This document shows, piece after piece, positions 18,508-27,092 of a DNA stretch of 64,000 nt. Every line of letters begins with the position of its first letter. Position 1 is the stretch's first letter. This stretch comes from an uncultured Alphaproteobacteria bacterium (GTDB lineage: Bacteria; Pseudomonadota; Alphaproteobacteria; Caulobacterales; Caulobacteraceae). The DNA is taken from positions 224,815 to 288,814 of the forward strand of contig CAIJOB010000011.1 of NCBI GenBank assembly GCA_903822175.1, read 5' to 3'. The translations under genes and the position numbers were made by a program. The notes under the pieces were generated by a model. The model saw nothing but the letters and a program-made list of their open reading frames with translations, was not told the origin of the DNA and made no database searches.

Positions 18508-20046
18508 TCAGTCCGGCGTGAAGAGGTTGGTCTGGCCGTCAGGGCTCTGGGTCACTTGGCCTGAGCGCCCCACCTGCTCACCCTGTTCCAAGCCCACCAA
18601 GGTCGCGGCGTCATTGGGCGTGTTGGCGACGAAACGCCGGCCGTCGGCGTCGCGTCCGATAACGATCCCCATGAACGGCCCTTCGCGGCGATGGACGACG
18701 GTGTAGGTCTCGATTGTCGCGGCGCCTTGCGGCGTTTCGGTGACGGTCGGATGCGGCAGGCCGTCGATCTGACGTTGCAGCACGCCCGGATCCTGCCGCT
18801 CGAAGGGCGCCTTGGGCGGCGTCGCCGAATAGATCCCCGTCGACTGCTTGGTCAGGTACCAGCCGTTGGCCGTCACCAGCCCGTAGGCCCCGGGCTTGGC
18901 CCGCAGCTTCCCCGCCATCGTGGCGATCGAGTGCATGGCGTAATTATTCCCCGGCCCGCCCGCATAGGGCAGCCCGCCTGTCACCGTGAAGCCGCGCGGA
19001 TCGTCCAGCGAGAGGCCAAGCTCCTCCGCTCCGATCTCCACCGCCACCGGGAAGCAGGAATAGAGATCGATGTAATCGATGTCGGGCAGGCCTACGCCGG
19101 CCATCTCCAGCGCGTGCTTCCCGGTCAGCCGCATGGCCGGGCTGGAATGGAAGTCCTGCCGATCGGTCGGGAACCACAGGTCGGCGGCGTCGGCGCAGCC
19201 GTGCAGATAGACCCACTTCTCCTCCGGCACGCCCAGCTCGCGCGCCTTGTCGACGCTGGCCAGGATCACGCCGGCCGATTGGTCGACCTCCATGATGGCG
19301 TTGAGCAGCTTAGGGTATGGGAAACCGACCATCCGGTTGCGGTCGGAGACCGTCACCAGCTCCTCGGCGGTCCGGACGGTCGGGAACCAGGCCTCCGGAT
19401 TGCCCGCCGCCACCTGCGTGAACGGCGCGAACAGCTTGCCCAGCCGCGCCTGATGGTCGGGGATCGAGCGGCCGTCGCGGGCCCGCAGGGCGTTCTCGAA
19501 CATCGGGTAGATGTTGATCGGCCGGTTCAGCGCGTGGCGCGCCTCGTAGGGCGTGACGCCATTGCGCCCGTCGCCGATCCGCTCCGGTTCCGGCAGGTCA
19601 TCGTCCTCATGCCAGTCCTCGAAGCCCAACCCCTTGGTCAGGCGCTTCACCGCCGAGCCCAGGAACTCGCAACCCACCGCCAGGGCCAGCTCCAGTTCGC
19701 CGCGGGCGATCTTCTCCGAGATCACGTTGACCAGCTGCTGGGAGGTGTTGCCGCCCATGTGCGAATAGACCGCCCAGCTGGGCGCCGCGCCCAGCTCCCG
19801 CGCCAGGCTGGCCGGCGGATTGATCGAGTGTGGAATCATGCCCCGCGTCGAGCCCGGCGCATCGATGGTGAAGCCCGCCACCGCCAGCCCATCCAGCGCT
19901 GCGAGACCCGCAGCCCCGATGCCCGCATCAGCCGCCGCCCGTTCCGCCGCAATCTTCAGCAGGGCGGTCGGCGCGGGTGAAGCGGCGGGGTCGCCGCGAT
20001 AGGTGAATTGGCCCGCTCCGATCAGAACTGGGGTCTTGCCGTCCAT
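18508..20046 (-). CDS. Thiolase-like acetyl-CoA acetyltransferase (SCP-x type)
   Basis: A 512-residue protein of the thiolase superfamily, resembling the SCP-x/acetyl-CoA acetyltransferase-like group. The N-terminal half begins TPVLIGAGQFTYRGDP and has the helix-region SHMGGNTSQQLVNVISEKI where classic thiolases carry the nucleophilic Cys; no Cys is there. Later regions include DYIDLYSCFPVAVEIGAEEL and GGPGNNYAMHSIATMAGKLR. The extra C-terminal part (about 420-512) is a small beta-rich domain often found in this group. It may act on acyl-CoA or lipid substrates by a changed mechanism, or bind lipid only. First gene of the minus-strand run; divergent from glnB. Confidence 0.82.
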   Translation of the reverse strand: MDGKTPVLIGAGQFTYRGDPAASPAPTALLKIAAERAAADAGIGAAGLAALDGLAVAGFTIDAPGSTRGMIPHSINPPASLARELGAAPSWAVYSHMGGNTSQQLVNVISEKIARGELELALAVGCEFLGSAVKRLTKGLGFEDWHEDDDLPEPERIGDGRNGVTPYEARHALNRPINIYPMFENALRARDGRSIPDHQARLGKLFAPFTQVAAGNPEAWFPTVRTAEELVTVSDRNRMVGFPYPKLLNAIMEVDQSAGVILASVDKARELGVPEEKWVYLHGCADAADLWFPTDRQDFHSSPAMRLTGKHALEMAGVGLPDIDYIDLYSCFPVAVEIGAEELGLSLDDPRGFTVTGGLPYAGGPGNNYAMHSIATMAGKLRAKPGAYGLVTANGWYLTKQSTGIYSATPPKAPFERQDPGVLQRQIDGLPHPTVTETPQGAATIETYTVVHRREGPFMGIVIGRDADGRRFVANTPNDAATLVGLEQGEQVGRSGQVTQSPDGQTNLFTPD

Positions 20047-20255
20047 AGTTCACTCGCCTTCCGACCGTTGCGCCGCACGATCCTAGGGGCGGGAAAGGCG
20101 GTCTTGAAGGCATTTCGGCATTGACTGGTTTTTGATCTCATGGCGCCTGCTTTCTGGGCGCCCGCCGCTTTGGCGCCCACCCGCCCCAGCCCTGCTCGCG
20201 AGTGCGCTTGTGAGCCCCCTCTAAGCCATGCTCCGTCGCCCCGACCGCTGAGTAA

Positions 20256-20624
<369 letters not shown>

Positions 20625-20663
20625 CCCACACCAACTCAAGACCACTTCAAGGGGATCAACACC

Positions 20664-22076
20664 ATGGCTACGACCGCCAAAGACATCCTGGCCCAGATCA
20701 AGGAGAAGGACGTCAAATACGTCGACGTGCGCTTCACCGACATCCGCGGAAAGATGCAGCACGTGACCTTCGACATCGACCTGGTCGATGACGAATTCCT
20801 GACCGACGGCACCATGTTCGACGGCTCATCGATCTCGGGCTGGAAGGCCATCAACGAGAGCGACATGAAGCTGCGTCCGGACCTGGACTCGGCGATCATC
20901 GACCCGTTCTACCAGCAGACGACCATGGCGATCTTCTGCGACGTGGTGAACCCGGACACCGGCACCCCCTACGAGCGCGACCCCCGGTCGATCGCCAAGG
21001 CGGCGCTGAACTTCGTGAAGTCCTCCGGCATCGGCGACACCGTCTACTTCGGCCCGGAAGCCGAGTTCTTCATCTTCGACGACGTCCGCTGGTCGGTTCA
21101 GCCGAACAGCACCGGCTACTCCTTCGACTCCACCGAACTGCCGATCAACACGGCGAAGGAGTACGAAGAGGGCAACATGGGGCATCGTCCCGGCCCTAAA
21201 GGTGGGTATTTCCCCGTGAACCCGGTTGACAGCGCCCAGGACCTGCGCGGCGAGATGCTGGCGGTGATGGGCGAGCTCGGCATGAAGCCGGAAAAGCACC
21301 ACCACGAGGTCGCCCCGGCGCAGCACGAACTCGGCCTGAAGTTCGACACCATGATCATCATGGCCGACCGGCTTCAGCTCTATAAGTACGTCATCCAGAA
21401 CGTCGCCCACGCCTACGGCAAGACGGCGACCTTCATGGCCAAGCCGATGTTCGGCGACAACGGCTCGGGCATGCACGTGCACCAGTCGATCTGGGGCGGC
21501 GGCAAGCCGCTGTTCGCCGGCGACAAGTACGCGGGCCTGTCGCAGATGTGCCTCTGGTACATCGGCGGCATCATCAAGCACGCCAAGGCGATCAACGCGT
21601 TCTCGAATTCGACCACCAACTCCTACAAGCGCCTGGTGCCCGGCTACGAAGCCCCGGTGAAGCTGGCCTATTCGGCCCGCAACCGCTCGGCCTCGATCCG
21701 CATCCCGCACACCGACAGCCCCAAGGGCAAGCGCCTGGAAGCCCGCTTCCCGGACCCGATGGGCAACCCGTACCTGACCTTCACCGCTCTGCTGATGGCT
21801 GGCCTCGACGGGATCATCAACCAGATCGATCCGGGCGCTCCGGCCGACAAGAACCTCTACGACCTGCCGCCCCGCGAGCAGAAGAAGATCCCCGAGGTGT
21901 GCGGTTCGCTGAAGGAGGCTCTCGACAGCCTCGACAAGGACCGCGCCTTCCTGAAGGCCGGCGGCGTCATGAGTGACGACTTCATCGACAGCTACATCGA
22001 GCTGAAGATGGAAGAGGTGATGCGGCTTGCCCTGCACCCGCACCCGGTCGAGTTCGACATGTATTACAAATGCTGA
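20664..22076 (+). CDS. glnA: Type I glutamine synthetase
   Basis: ATP-dependent amidation of glutamate, the main ammonium assimilation step; forms a dodecamer. The 470-residue protein has the FDGSSISGW loop, metal-ligand [10 protein letters not shown] at 131-140, the ATP-site segment [10 protein letters not shown] at 266-275, and the adenylylation Tyr at about 399 (NLYDLPP), which marks the beta subtype regulated by GlnE. The start has AAGGGGAT upstream. Three tandem terminators follow the stop. Confidence 0.97.
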   Translation: MATTAKDILAQIKEKDVKYVDVRFTDIRGKMQHVTFDIDLVDDEFLTDGTMFDGSSISGWKAINESDMKLRPDLDSAIIDPFYQQTTMAIFCDVVNPDTGTPYERDPRSIAKAALNFVKSSGIGDTVYFGPEAEFFIFDDVRWSVQPNSTGYSFDSTELPINTAKEYEEGNMGHRPGPKGGYFPVNPVDSAQDLRGEMLAVMGELGMKPEKHHHEVAPAQHELGLKFDTMIIMADRLQLYKYVIQNVAHAYGKTATFMAKPMFGDNGSGMHVHQSIWGGGKPLFAGDKYAGLSQMCLWYIGGIIKHAKAINAFSNSTTNSYKRLVPGYEAPVKLAYSARNRSASIRIPHTDSPKGKRLEARFPDPMGNPYLTFTALLMAGLDGIINQIDPGAPADKNLYDLPPREQKKIPEVCGSLKEALDSLDKDRAFLKAGGVMSDDFIDSYIELKMEEVMRLALHPHPVEFDMYYKC

Positions 22077-22100
22077 CGGTCCTCCCCTGAGGCAGACCCT

Positions 22101-22133
22101 GGGCCGCGGAGCAATCCGCGGCCCATATTTTTT
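22101..22133 (+). terminator. glnA terminator, copy 1 of 3
   Basis: Stem GGGCCGCGG / CCGCGGCCC around AGCAAT, followed by ATATTTTTT. It begins 24 bases after the glnA stop and is the first of three copies spaced exactly 45 bases apart. Confidence 0.93.
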
Positions 22134-22145
22134 GCAGATGTAGGA

Positions 22146-22178
22146 GGGCCGCGGAGCAATCCGCGGCCCATATTTTTT
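22146..22178 (+). terminator. glnA terminator, copy 2 of 3
   Basis: Identical stem, loop and T-tract to copy 1, with the spacer also conserved (TTTGCAGAT). This is a direct 45-base duplication. Confidence 0.92.
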
Positions 22179-22189
22179 GCAGATATGGG

Positions 22190-22222
22190 AGGGCCGCGGC
22201 GCAAGCTGCGGCCCTTTCCTTT
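22190..22222 (+). terminator. glnA terminator, copy 3 of 3 (diverged)
   Basis: Stem AGGGCCGCGGC / GCTGCGGCCCT around GCAA with one G-T pair, then TTTCCTTTT. Same 45-base phase as the other two copies but with changed loop and 3' arm; the paired changes keep the hairpin. Confidence 0.85.
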
Positions 22223-22248
22223 TGCGCCGGCGCCCCCACCTTGGCCCC

Positions 22249-22509
22249 ATGCCAAGCTGGCTCGGCTATCTCCTGGCGTTCGGCGCCGTCGTCGTGTTTA
22301 CGCCCCTGCTCGGGTGGTTCGCTTCGAAGCATGGGCGGCGCATCAAGGGCGGCGTCGCCATGGCCTCGCTGATGCTGGGCATGGGCGCCCTCTTCGACCC
22401 GCCGCAGAAGGCCGCGGCGGAGGCCGAGGAGGCCATGGTCAAGGGCGCCCAGGGCAGCGGCGATCCTCCGGATCCGGAGATTGTGCCGACCCACTCATCA
22501 GACGGTTGA
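22249..22509 (+). CDS. Small membrane protein, hypothetical
   Basis: An 86-residue product starting MPSWLGYLLAFGAVVVF, with one N-terminal membrane segment at about 4-24, a basic turn (SKHGRRIKGG), a possible second hydrophobic segment (ASLMLGMGALF), and an acidic Pro-rich tail. No family recognised. The open frame extends upstream into the terminator repeats, which cannot be coding, so the ATG at 22249 is the only sensible start. It sits between glnA and the M61 peptidase gene. Confidence 0.55.
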   Translation: MPSWLGYLLAFGAVVVFTPLLGWFASKHGRRIKGGVAMASLMLGMGALFDPPQKAAAEAEEAMVKGAQGSGDPPDPEIVPTHSSDG

Positions 22510-22568
22510 GCTTTGCCGCAGACCCGCCATACAACGGGAAATCCTTCCCCACCGTAAGGTCGTGTCCG

Positions 22569-24497
22569 TTGAAGTCAGCCCTGTTCGCCTGCGCCGCCGT
22601 TTTGGCGATCTCCAGCTCCGCTTTCGCCCAGCCCTCGCCCGGCCCGCAGCCCTACCCGATGCCGCCGAAGACCGAGGCGCCGCAGGACACGCCCTACCCC
22701 GGGCTCCTGAAGGTGCAGGTCGACGCCACCGACCTCGACCGCCACATCTTCCGCGTCCACGAGACGATTCCGGTCACCAAGGCCGGGCCGATGACCATCC
22801 TCTATCCGCAGTGGCTGCCCGGCAATCACGCGCCCAACGGCCCCCTGAAGAGTGTCGGCGGCATCGCCTTTTCCGCCGGCGGCAAGCCGGTCACCTGGTT
22901 CCGCGACCCGGTGGAGGTCTATTCCTTCCACATCGACGTGCCGGCCGGCGCGACCAGCATCGACATCGACTTCGACCTGCTCTCCGCGGTCGCGGGCGAC
23001 GAGGGCCGCATCGTCATGACGCCGGAGATGCTGAGCCTGCAGTGGATCAATCTGGCCATGTACCCGGCCGGCCATTTCGCGCGCCGCGTCCAGATCGAGC
23101 CCAGCGTCCGCTTCCCGGAAGGCTGGACCCCGTTCTCGGCGCTGGAGACCACAGGCACGCAGGGCGGCGTCACCCACTACAAGGCGGTCGATTTCGACAC
23201 CCTGGCGGATTCGCCCATGATCGCCGGCCGCTACGCCCGGCAGATTGACCTCGACGCGCCGGGCCCCGCGCCCGTCCACCTCGACGTCATCGCCGACCGC
23301 CCGGAACTCCTGGACGCGACGCCGGACGAGATCGAGAAGCACAAGGCGCTCGTGCAGCAGGCCTACAAACTGTACGGCTCGCACCACTACAACCACTACG
23401 ACTTCCTGTTCTCGCTGTCGGACCGCATGGGCGGCTCGGGCCTGGAGCATCACCGCTCCAGCGAGGACGGCACCATCCCCGACTACTTCACCGGCTGGGC
23501 CAAGAGCCCGGCGTCGCGGGACCTGCTGGCCCACGAATACACCCACAGCTGGAACGGAAAGTTCCGCCGCCCGGCCGACCTGTGGACACCGAACTTCAAC
23601 GTGCCGATGCGCGGCTCCCTGCTGTGGGTCTACGAGGGCCAGACGCAGTACTGGGGCTTCGTGCTCTCCGGCCGCTCTGGCCTGCTGACCAAGCAGGAAG
23701 CCCTGGACGCGCTGGCCTCCACCGCCGCCCTCTACGCCAACCGCGTCGGCCGCGACTGGCGCAGCGTCGAGGACACCACCAATGATCCGGTGATCGCGTC
23801 GCGCCGCCCGCAGCCCTGGACCAGCTTCCAGCGCAGCGAGGACTACTACTCCGAGGGCCAGCTGGTTTGGCTCGACGCCGACACCCTGATCCGTGAGAAG
23901 TCCGGCGGCAAACGCTCGCTCGACGACTTCGCCAAGAGCTTCTTCGGCGTCGAGGACGGCAGCTGGACGCCGGTCGCCTACACCTTCGACGACGTGGTCA
24001 CCGCGCTCAACAAGATCGAGCCCTACGACTGGGCGAAGTTCCTCAACGAGCGGATCAACGCTGTCGCCCCCAGGCCGCCGCTCGACGGCCTGGCCCGTGG
24101 CGGCTGGAAGCTGGTCTACACCGAGACGCCCACCGACTACTTCAAGTCCGCCGAGGCGCGCCGGCACTCCACCGACCTCTCCTATTCGATCGGCCTGACG
24201 CTCGGCCGCGACGCCGACATCACCGGTGTCCAGTGGGACAGTCTGGCCTTCAAGGCGGGCCTGACCATCGGCGGCAAGCTGTTGGCGGTGAACGGCGTCG
24301 CCTACGACATGGATCGCCTGAAGGAGACCATCACCGCGGCCAAGAAGGGCGGCGGCCCGATCAGCCTTCTGGTCAAGCGCGGCGACCACTACGTCACCGT
24401 CAACATCGACTACCACGGGGGCCTGCGCTACCCGCGCCTGGAACGCATCGAGGGCACACCCGACCTGCTCTCGGCGATCTACACGCCGAAGAAGTAG
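22569..24497 (+). CDS. M61 family metallopeptidase with C-terminal PDZ domain
   Basis: Periplasmic zinc aminopeptidase of the glycyl-aminopeptidase family. The 642-residue protein begins at a TTG (22569) that opens a signal peptide, MKSALFACAAVLAISSS ending at AFA. The N-terminal beta domain (about 40-230) precedes the thermolysin-like domain with zinc motif HEYTH at about 321-325 (LLAHEYTHSWNGK), a downstream Glu ligand region (LWVYEGQTQYWG), and a PDZ domain at about 540-620 (GLTIGGKLLAVNGVAYD). The upstream open frame overlaps the 86-residue gene and is not used. It precedes the TonB-like gene by 14 bases. Confidence 0.9.
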   Translation: MKSALFACAAVLAISSSAFAQPSPGPQPYPMPPKTEAPQDTPYPGLLKVQVDATDLDRHIFRVHETIPVTKAGPMTILYPQWLPGNHAPNGPLKSVGGIAFSAGGKPVTWFRDPVEVYSFHIDVPAGATSIDIDFDLLSAVAGDEGRIVMTPEMLSLQWINLAMYPAGHFARRVQIEPSVRFPEGWTPFSALETTGTQGGVTHYKAVDFDTLADSPMIAGRYARQIDLDAPGPAPVHLDVIADRPELLDATPDEIEKHKALVQQAYKLYGSHHYNHYDFLFSLSDRMGGSGLEHHRSSEDGTIPDYFTGWAKSPASRDLLAHEYTHSWNGKFRRPADLWTPNFNVPMRGSLLWVYEGQTQYWGFVLSGRSGLLTKQEALDALASTAALYANRVGRDWRSVEDTTNDPVIASRRPQPWTSFQRSEDYYSEGQLVWLDADTLIREKSGGKRSLDDFAKSFFGVEDGSWTPVAYTFDDVVTALNKIEPYDWAKFLNERINAVAPRPPLDGLARGGWKLVYTETPTDYFKSAEARRHSTDLSYSIGLTLGRDADITGVQWDSLAFKAGLTIGGKLLAVNGVAYDMDRLKETITAAKKGGGPISLLVKRGDHYVTVNIDYHGGLRYPRLERIEGTPDLLSAIYTPKK

Positions 24498-24511
24498 CCC
24501 TCGAACACCCC

Positions 24512-25189
24512 ATGCTGATCCGGCTTCCCGCCGCCCTGGCGGTCGCTCTCGCACTCGGCGCCGCCAGCGGGGCGGCGGCCCAGCAGATCGCCAAGCCCGG
24601 CGCGGCCAGCCTCTACGGCGGCGCGCCGCTTGCCGTCGCCGCCGTGCCGACCGACGCCGAGGTCACCGCCGCCACGCCGCCGCGCAAGGCCGAGGGCAGC
24701 GCCGCGGCCCACTGCACGGCCGGACCGTCCGGTGCGTTGGAAGGCTGCACGGTGATGATCCAGCGAGGCGGTCCGGCCTTTGGTCAGGCGCTGCTGGGCC
24801 TTGCACCCAAGTACCGCCTGCGCCCGTCCGACGAGCGGCCCGCCGGCATAGAGGTGGTGATCACCGCGAGCTGGCCCGTGGTCGAGACGCCGGTCACCTG
24901 GCAGGTCCAGCCCAAGGAAGGCGACTTCGCCACCAACGCCACGCCCGCGGTCGCCAAGTACGCCAAGCCCGGCTCGGCGGTGCTGAATTGCCTGATCGGC
25001 CGGCTGGGCACGACCTACGACTGCATGGTCATCTACCAGCAGCCCCACGGCATCGGCATGGGCACGATGATCCTGCGGCTCGCGCCTTATCTGAAGGTGA
25101 AGCCGGCCCTGCTGGGCGGCAAACCGACGCCGGCCGGGGTCAACTTCCCCTTCGAGATCAGCGCGGCGACCACCGACGCGATCCGCTGA
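24512..25189 (+). CDS. Exported protein with two TonB C-terminal-like repeats
   Basis: A 225-residue exported protein; signal peptide MLIRLPAALAVALALGAASG ending at AAAQ. Two halves share one pattern: a Cys, a short loop, a second Cys, then a stretch ending in LAP and a basic or aromatic turn (CTAGPSGALEGCTV...LLGLAPKYRLRP, and CLIGRLGTTYDCMV...LRLAPYLKVKP). This resembles the TonB C-terminal domain with a conserved Cys pair seen in many caulobacterial periplasmic proteins. There is no N-terminal membrane anchor or Pro-rich linker, so it is not an energy-transducing TonB. It follows the M61 peptidase by 14 bases and is probably co-transcribed. Confidence 0.7.
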   Translation: MLIRLPAALAVALALGAASGAAAQQIAKPGAASLYGGAPLAVAAVPTDAEVTAATPPRKAEGSAAAHCTAGPSGALEGCTVMIQRGGPAFGQALLGLAPKYRLRPSDERPAGIEVVITASWPVVETPVTWQVQPKEGDFATNATPAVAKYAKPGSAVLNCLIGRLGTTYDCMVIYQQPHGIGMGTMILRLAPYLKVKPALLGGKPTPAGVNFPFEISAATTDAIR

Positions 25190-25195
25190 ACTCAG

Positions 25196-26985
25196 TCAGG
25201 CGTCTGGCGTCAGGCCGATGCGCTTGTAGGACTCTCCGGCCTGCGGAGCGATAGCGGTCGCCGCGGCGATGTCAGCGTCGCCGGCCGCCTTGGCGCCCTT
25301 CCTCAGCTCGGCCAGGCCACGGCCGTAGAGCGCGGCGGCGTCGCGCGGCTGGGCGCGGATCGCCTCACCGTACTGGGTGATGGCGTCGTCCAGCCGGCCA
25401 AGGCGCAGCAGCACCAGCCCGCGGTTGCCCATGGTCGTGGAGGTCTTGTCGCGCCTGACCGCCGCGTCGCAGTCGGCCAGCGCCATGTCCAGGTCCTTGC
25501 CCCAGGCGGCGCGGGCGAAGCATCGGGAATTCTGGGCGCGCGCGAGGTCCTCGCTCTTCGGGTGCGCCGCGATCCAGCGGTCGAGCTCCTGAACGGCCTC
25601 TTCGTACAGCCCGGCGCGCGCATAGGCCGTGCCCGCCTGCGAGACGAGGCCGCCCTGGTCCGGCGCCAGCTTCATCGCCGCGTCGAAGTCTCCCTTGGCC
25701 CGGGTCGGGTCCTTGGAGGACAGGTAGAGCTCGCCGCGCCGCATCAGGGCCTCGGGATCGTCAGGCCGCCGCTTCAGGGATTCGTCGAGGTCCGCCATGG
25801 CCAGCACCGGCTGGCGCACGGTCAGGCGCAGCATGGCGCGCGCGCGATAGTGCGCGCCGTTGTCGGGCTCCAGCTCGATGGCCTTGCCGTAGTCGGCGAT
25901 GGCCGGCTGGAACTCGCGCCGCGCCGCCTCCGCCGCCCCGCGCCGGGCGAACTCGGCGCCGGTCTTGGGGGTCTCGCCCCAACGCCGGGAGAGCCGCCGG
26001 GCGCCTCGCTGGCCGCAGCGGCGACCGCGGTTGTGGCCGGCGTCGGCGCCTGGTCGAGCCGGAACACCGGCCCGCCATTGTAGGTGAAATAGACCCGCTT
26101 TTGGCTGTTGGAGATCAGGATCCGGTGCGAGAGGAAGAAATCCGCGGCCAGCACCATGTCGGCGTTCGGCAGGTCGAGATCGGCGACCCGCAGCCTCGTG
26201 TTCTTGATCTCCTCTTCGCCGATCGCAAAGCTCGCGAAGGGCGCCAGGAAGGCTTCGAGCCCCTTGCCGTACATCCCATAGGTCACGCCGGCGCGGGTGA
26301 CATCGGCGTCGTTGATCTTGATCCCGGCGCGGCCCGCGGCGGCGCGGCTGAGGATCGACAGTCCGCCCCCCGAACTGAAGCTCACCCGGATCGTGTGGCC
26401 GTCCACCTTGGCGTTGGCGATCACCTTGGTGAGGATGGTGGTGGGCTCGATGAGCGACAGCCGCGACACCGCCAGGCCCTGCGACCAATAGGCGAGATTG
26501 GTGTCATAGCCGCAGCCCTCAGGCTTGAAGTAGCGCATCACCCCGTGGGCGAAGTCGTACTCCACGTCGAAGGGGCCCATCAGGTTCTCGCCCACGTCGC
26601 CGGCGATCGGGCCGCCGCCAAGTCGGTCGGCCAGCAGGAACTCGGTGTGGTGGAAGCCCATGCCGGCGAAGCTGAAGGACTCCGCCGAGACCGCCTGGAT
26701 ACTGCGCGTGGCGCCGCCGATCCCGCGCACCTCCATGCCGACGGGCGCGGCGGCGCGCTTCATGCCGTATTTCGCCGCCGCTTCCGGATTGACCCCGCTG
26801 AAGAACGACCCAGTGCTGACCGTCAGATGGGCGTCCTGGCCGTTGATCTGGGCGGTGATCGTCGGGCGCATGCCGTCCATCGTCACCGGGACCTCGGCGA
26901 TCTTCTGGAACTTGCACTCGGCCTGGGCCGCGCCGGCCAGGCCCGCCGCCACCAGCGTGACTAGCGCCACGGAAAGCTTTTTCAT
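25196..26985 (-). pseudogene. Aspartyl-protease/TPR protein, copy 1: frameshifted and lacking catalytic Asp
   Basis: Paralogue of the intact gene just upstream (27093-28919). It starts MKKLSVALVTLVAAGLAG (signal peptide) and runs in one frame through a retropepsin-like domain to about 25980. There the frame is lost: the homologous TPR half (ETPKTGAEFARRG, then ELEPDNGAHYRARAML onward) continues in another frame to 25196. Restoring one G to the GGGG run at 25977-25980 (minus strand) repairs the gene. The two catalytic motifs are also changed: residues 57-59 read STG instead of DTG, and 204-206 SSG instead of DSG. A shared conserved tail (SHRILISNSQKRVYFTYNG) shows close kinship with copy 2. 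It is either a decayed duplicate or a catalytically dead binding protein with a sequencing error. Confidence 0.85.
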
Positions 26986-27092
26986 CACGCAACACTCCCG
27001 CTGGCACATCGCCAGGCCACAACCTTACCGAGATTACCGGGCACTCTGCCCAAGGATTGTTGCGCCGACGTCTCAGCGGTGATCGCCGGCGC

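Larger units (their letters stand above)
22101..22229 (+). repeat. 45-base tandem repeat, three copies, each a terminator
   Basis: Units start at 22101, 22146 and 22191. Units 1 and 2 differ at only a few bases at the end of the unit; unit 3 keeps the first nine bases and the stem-loop plan but is diverged elsewhere. Confidence 0.88.
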
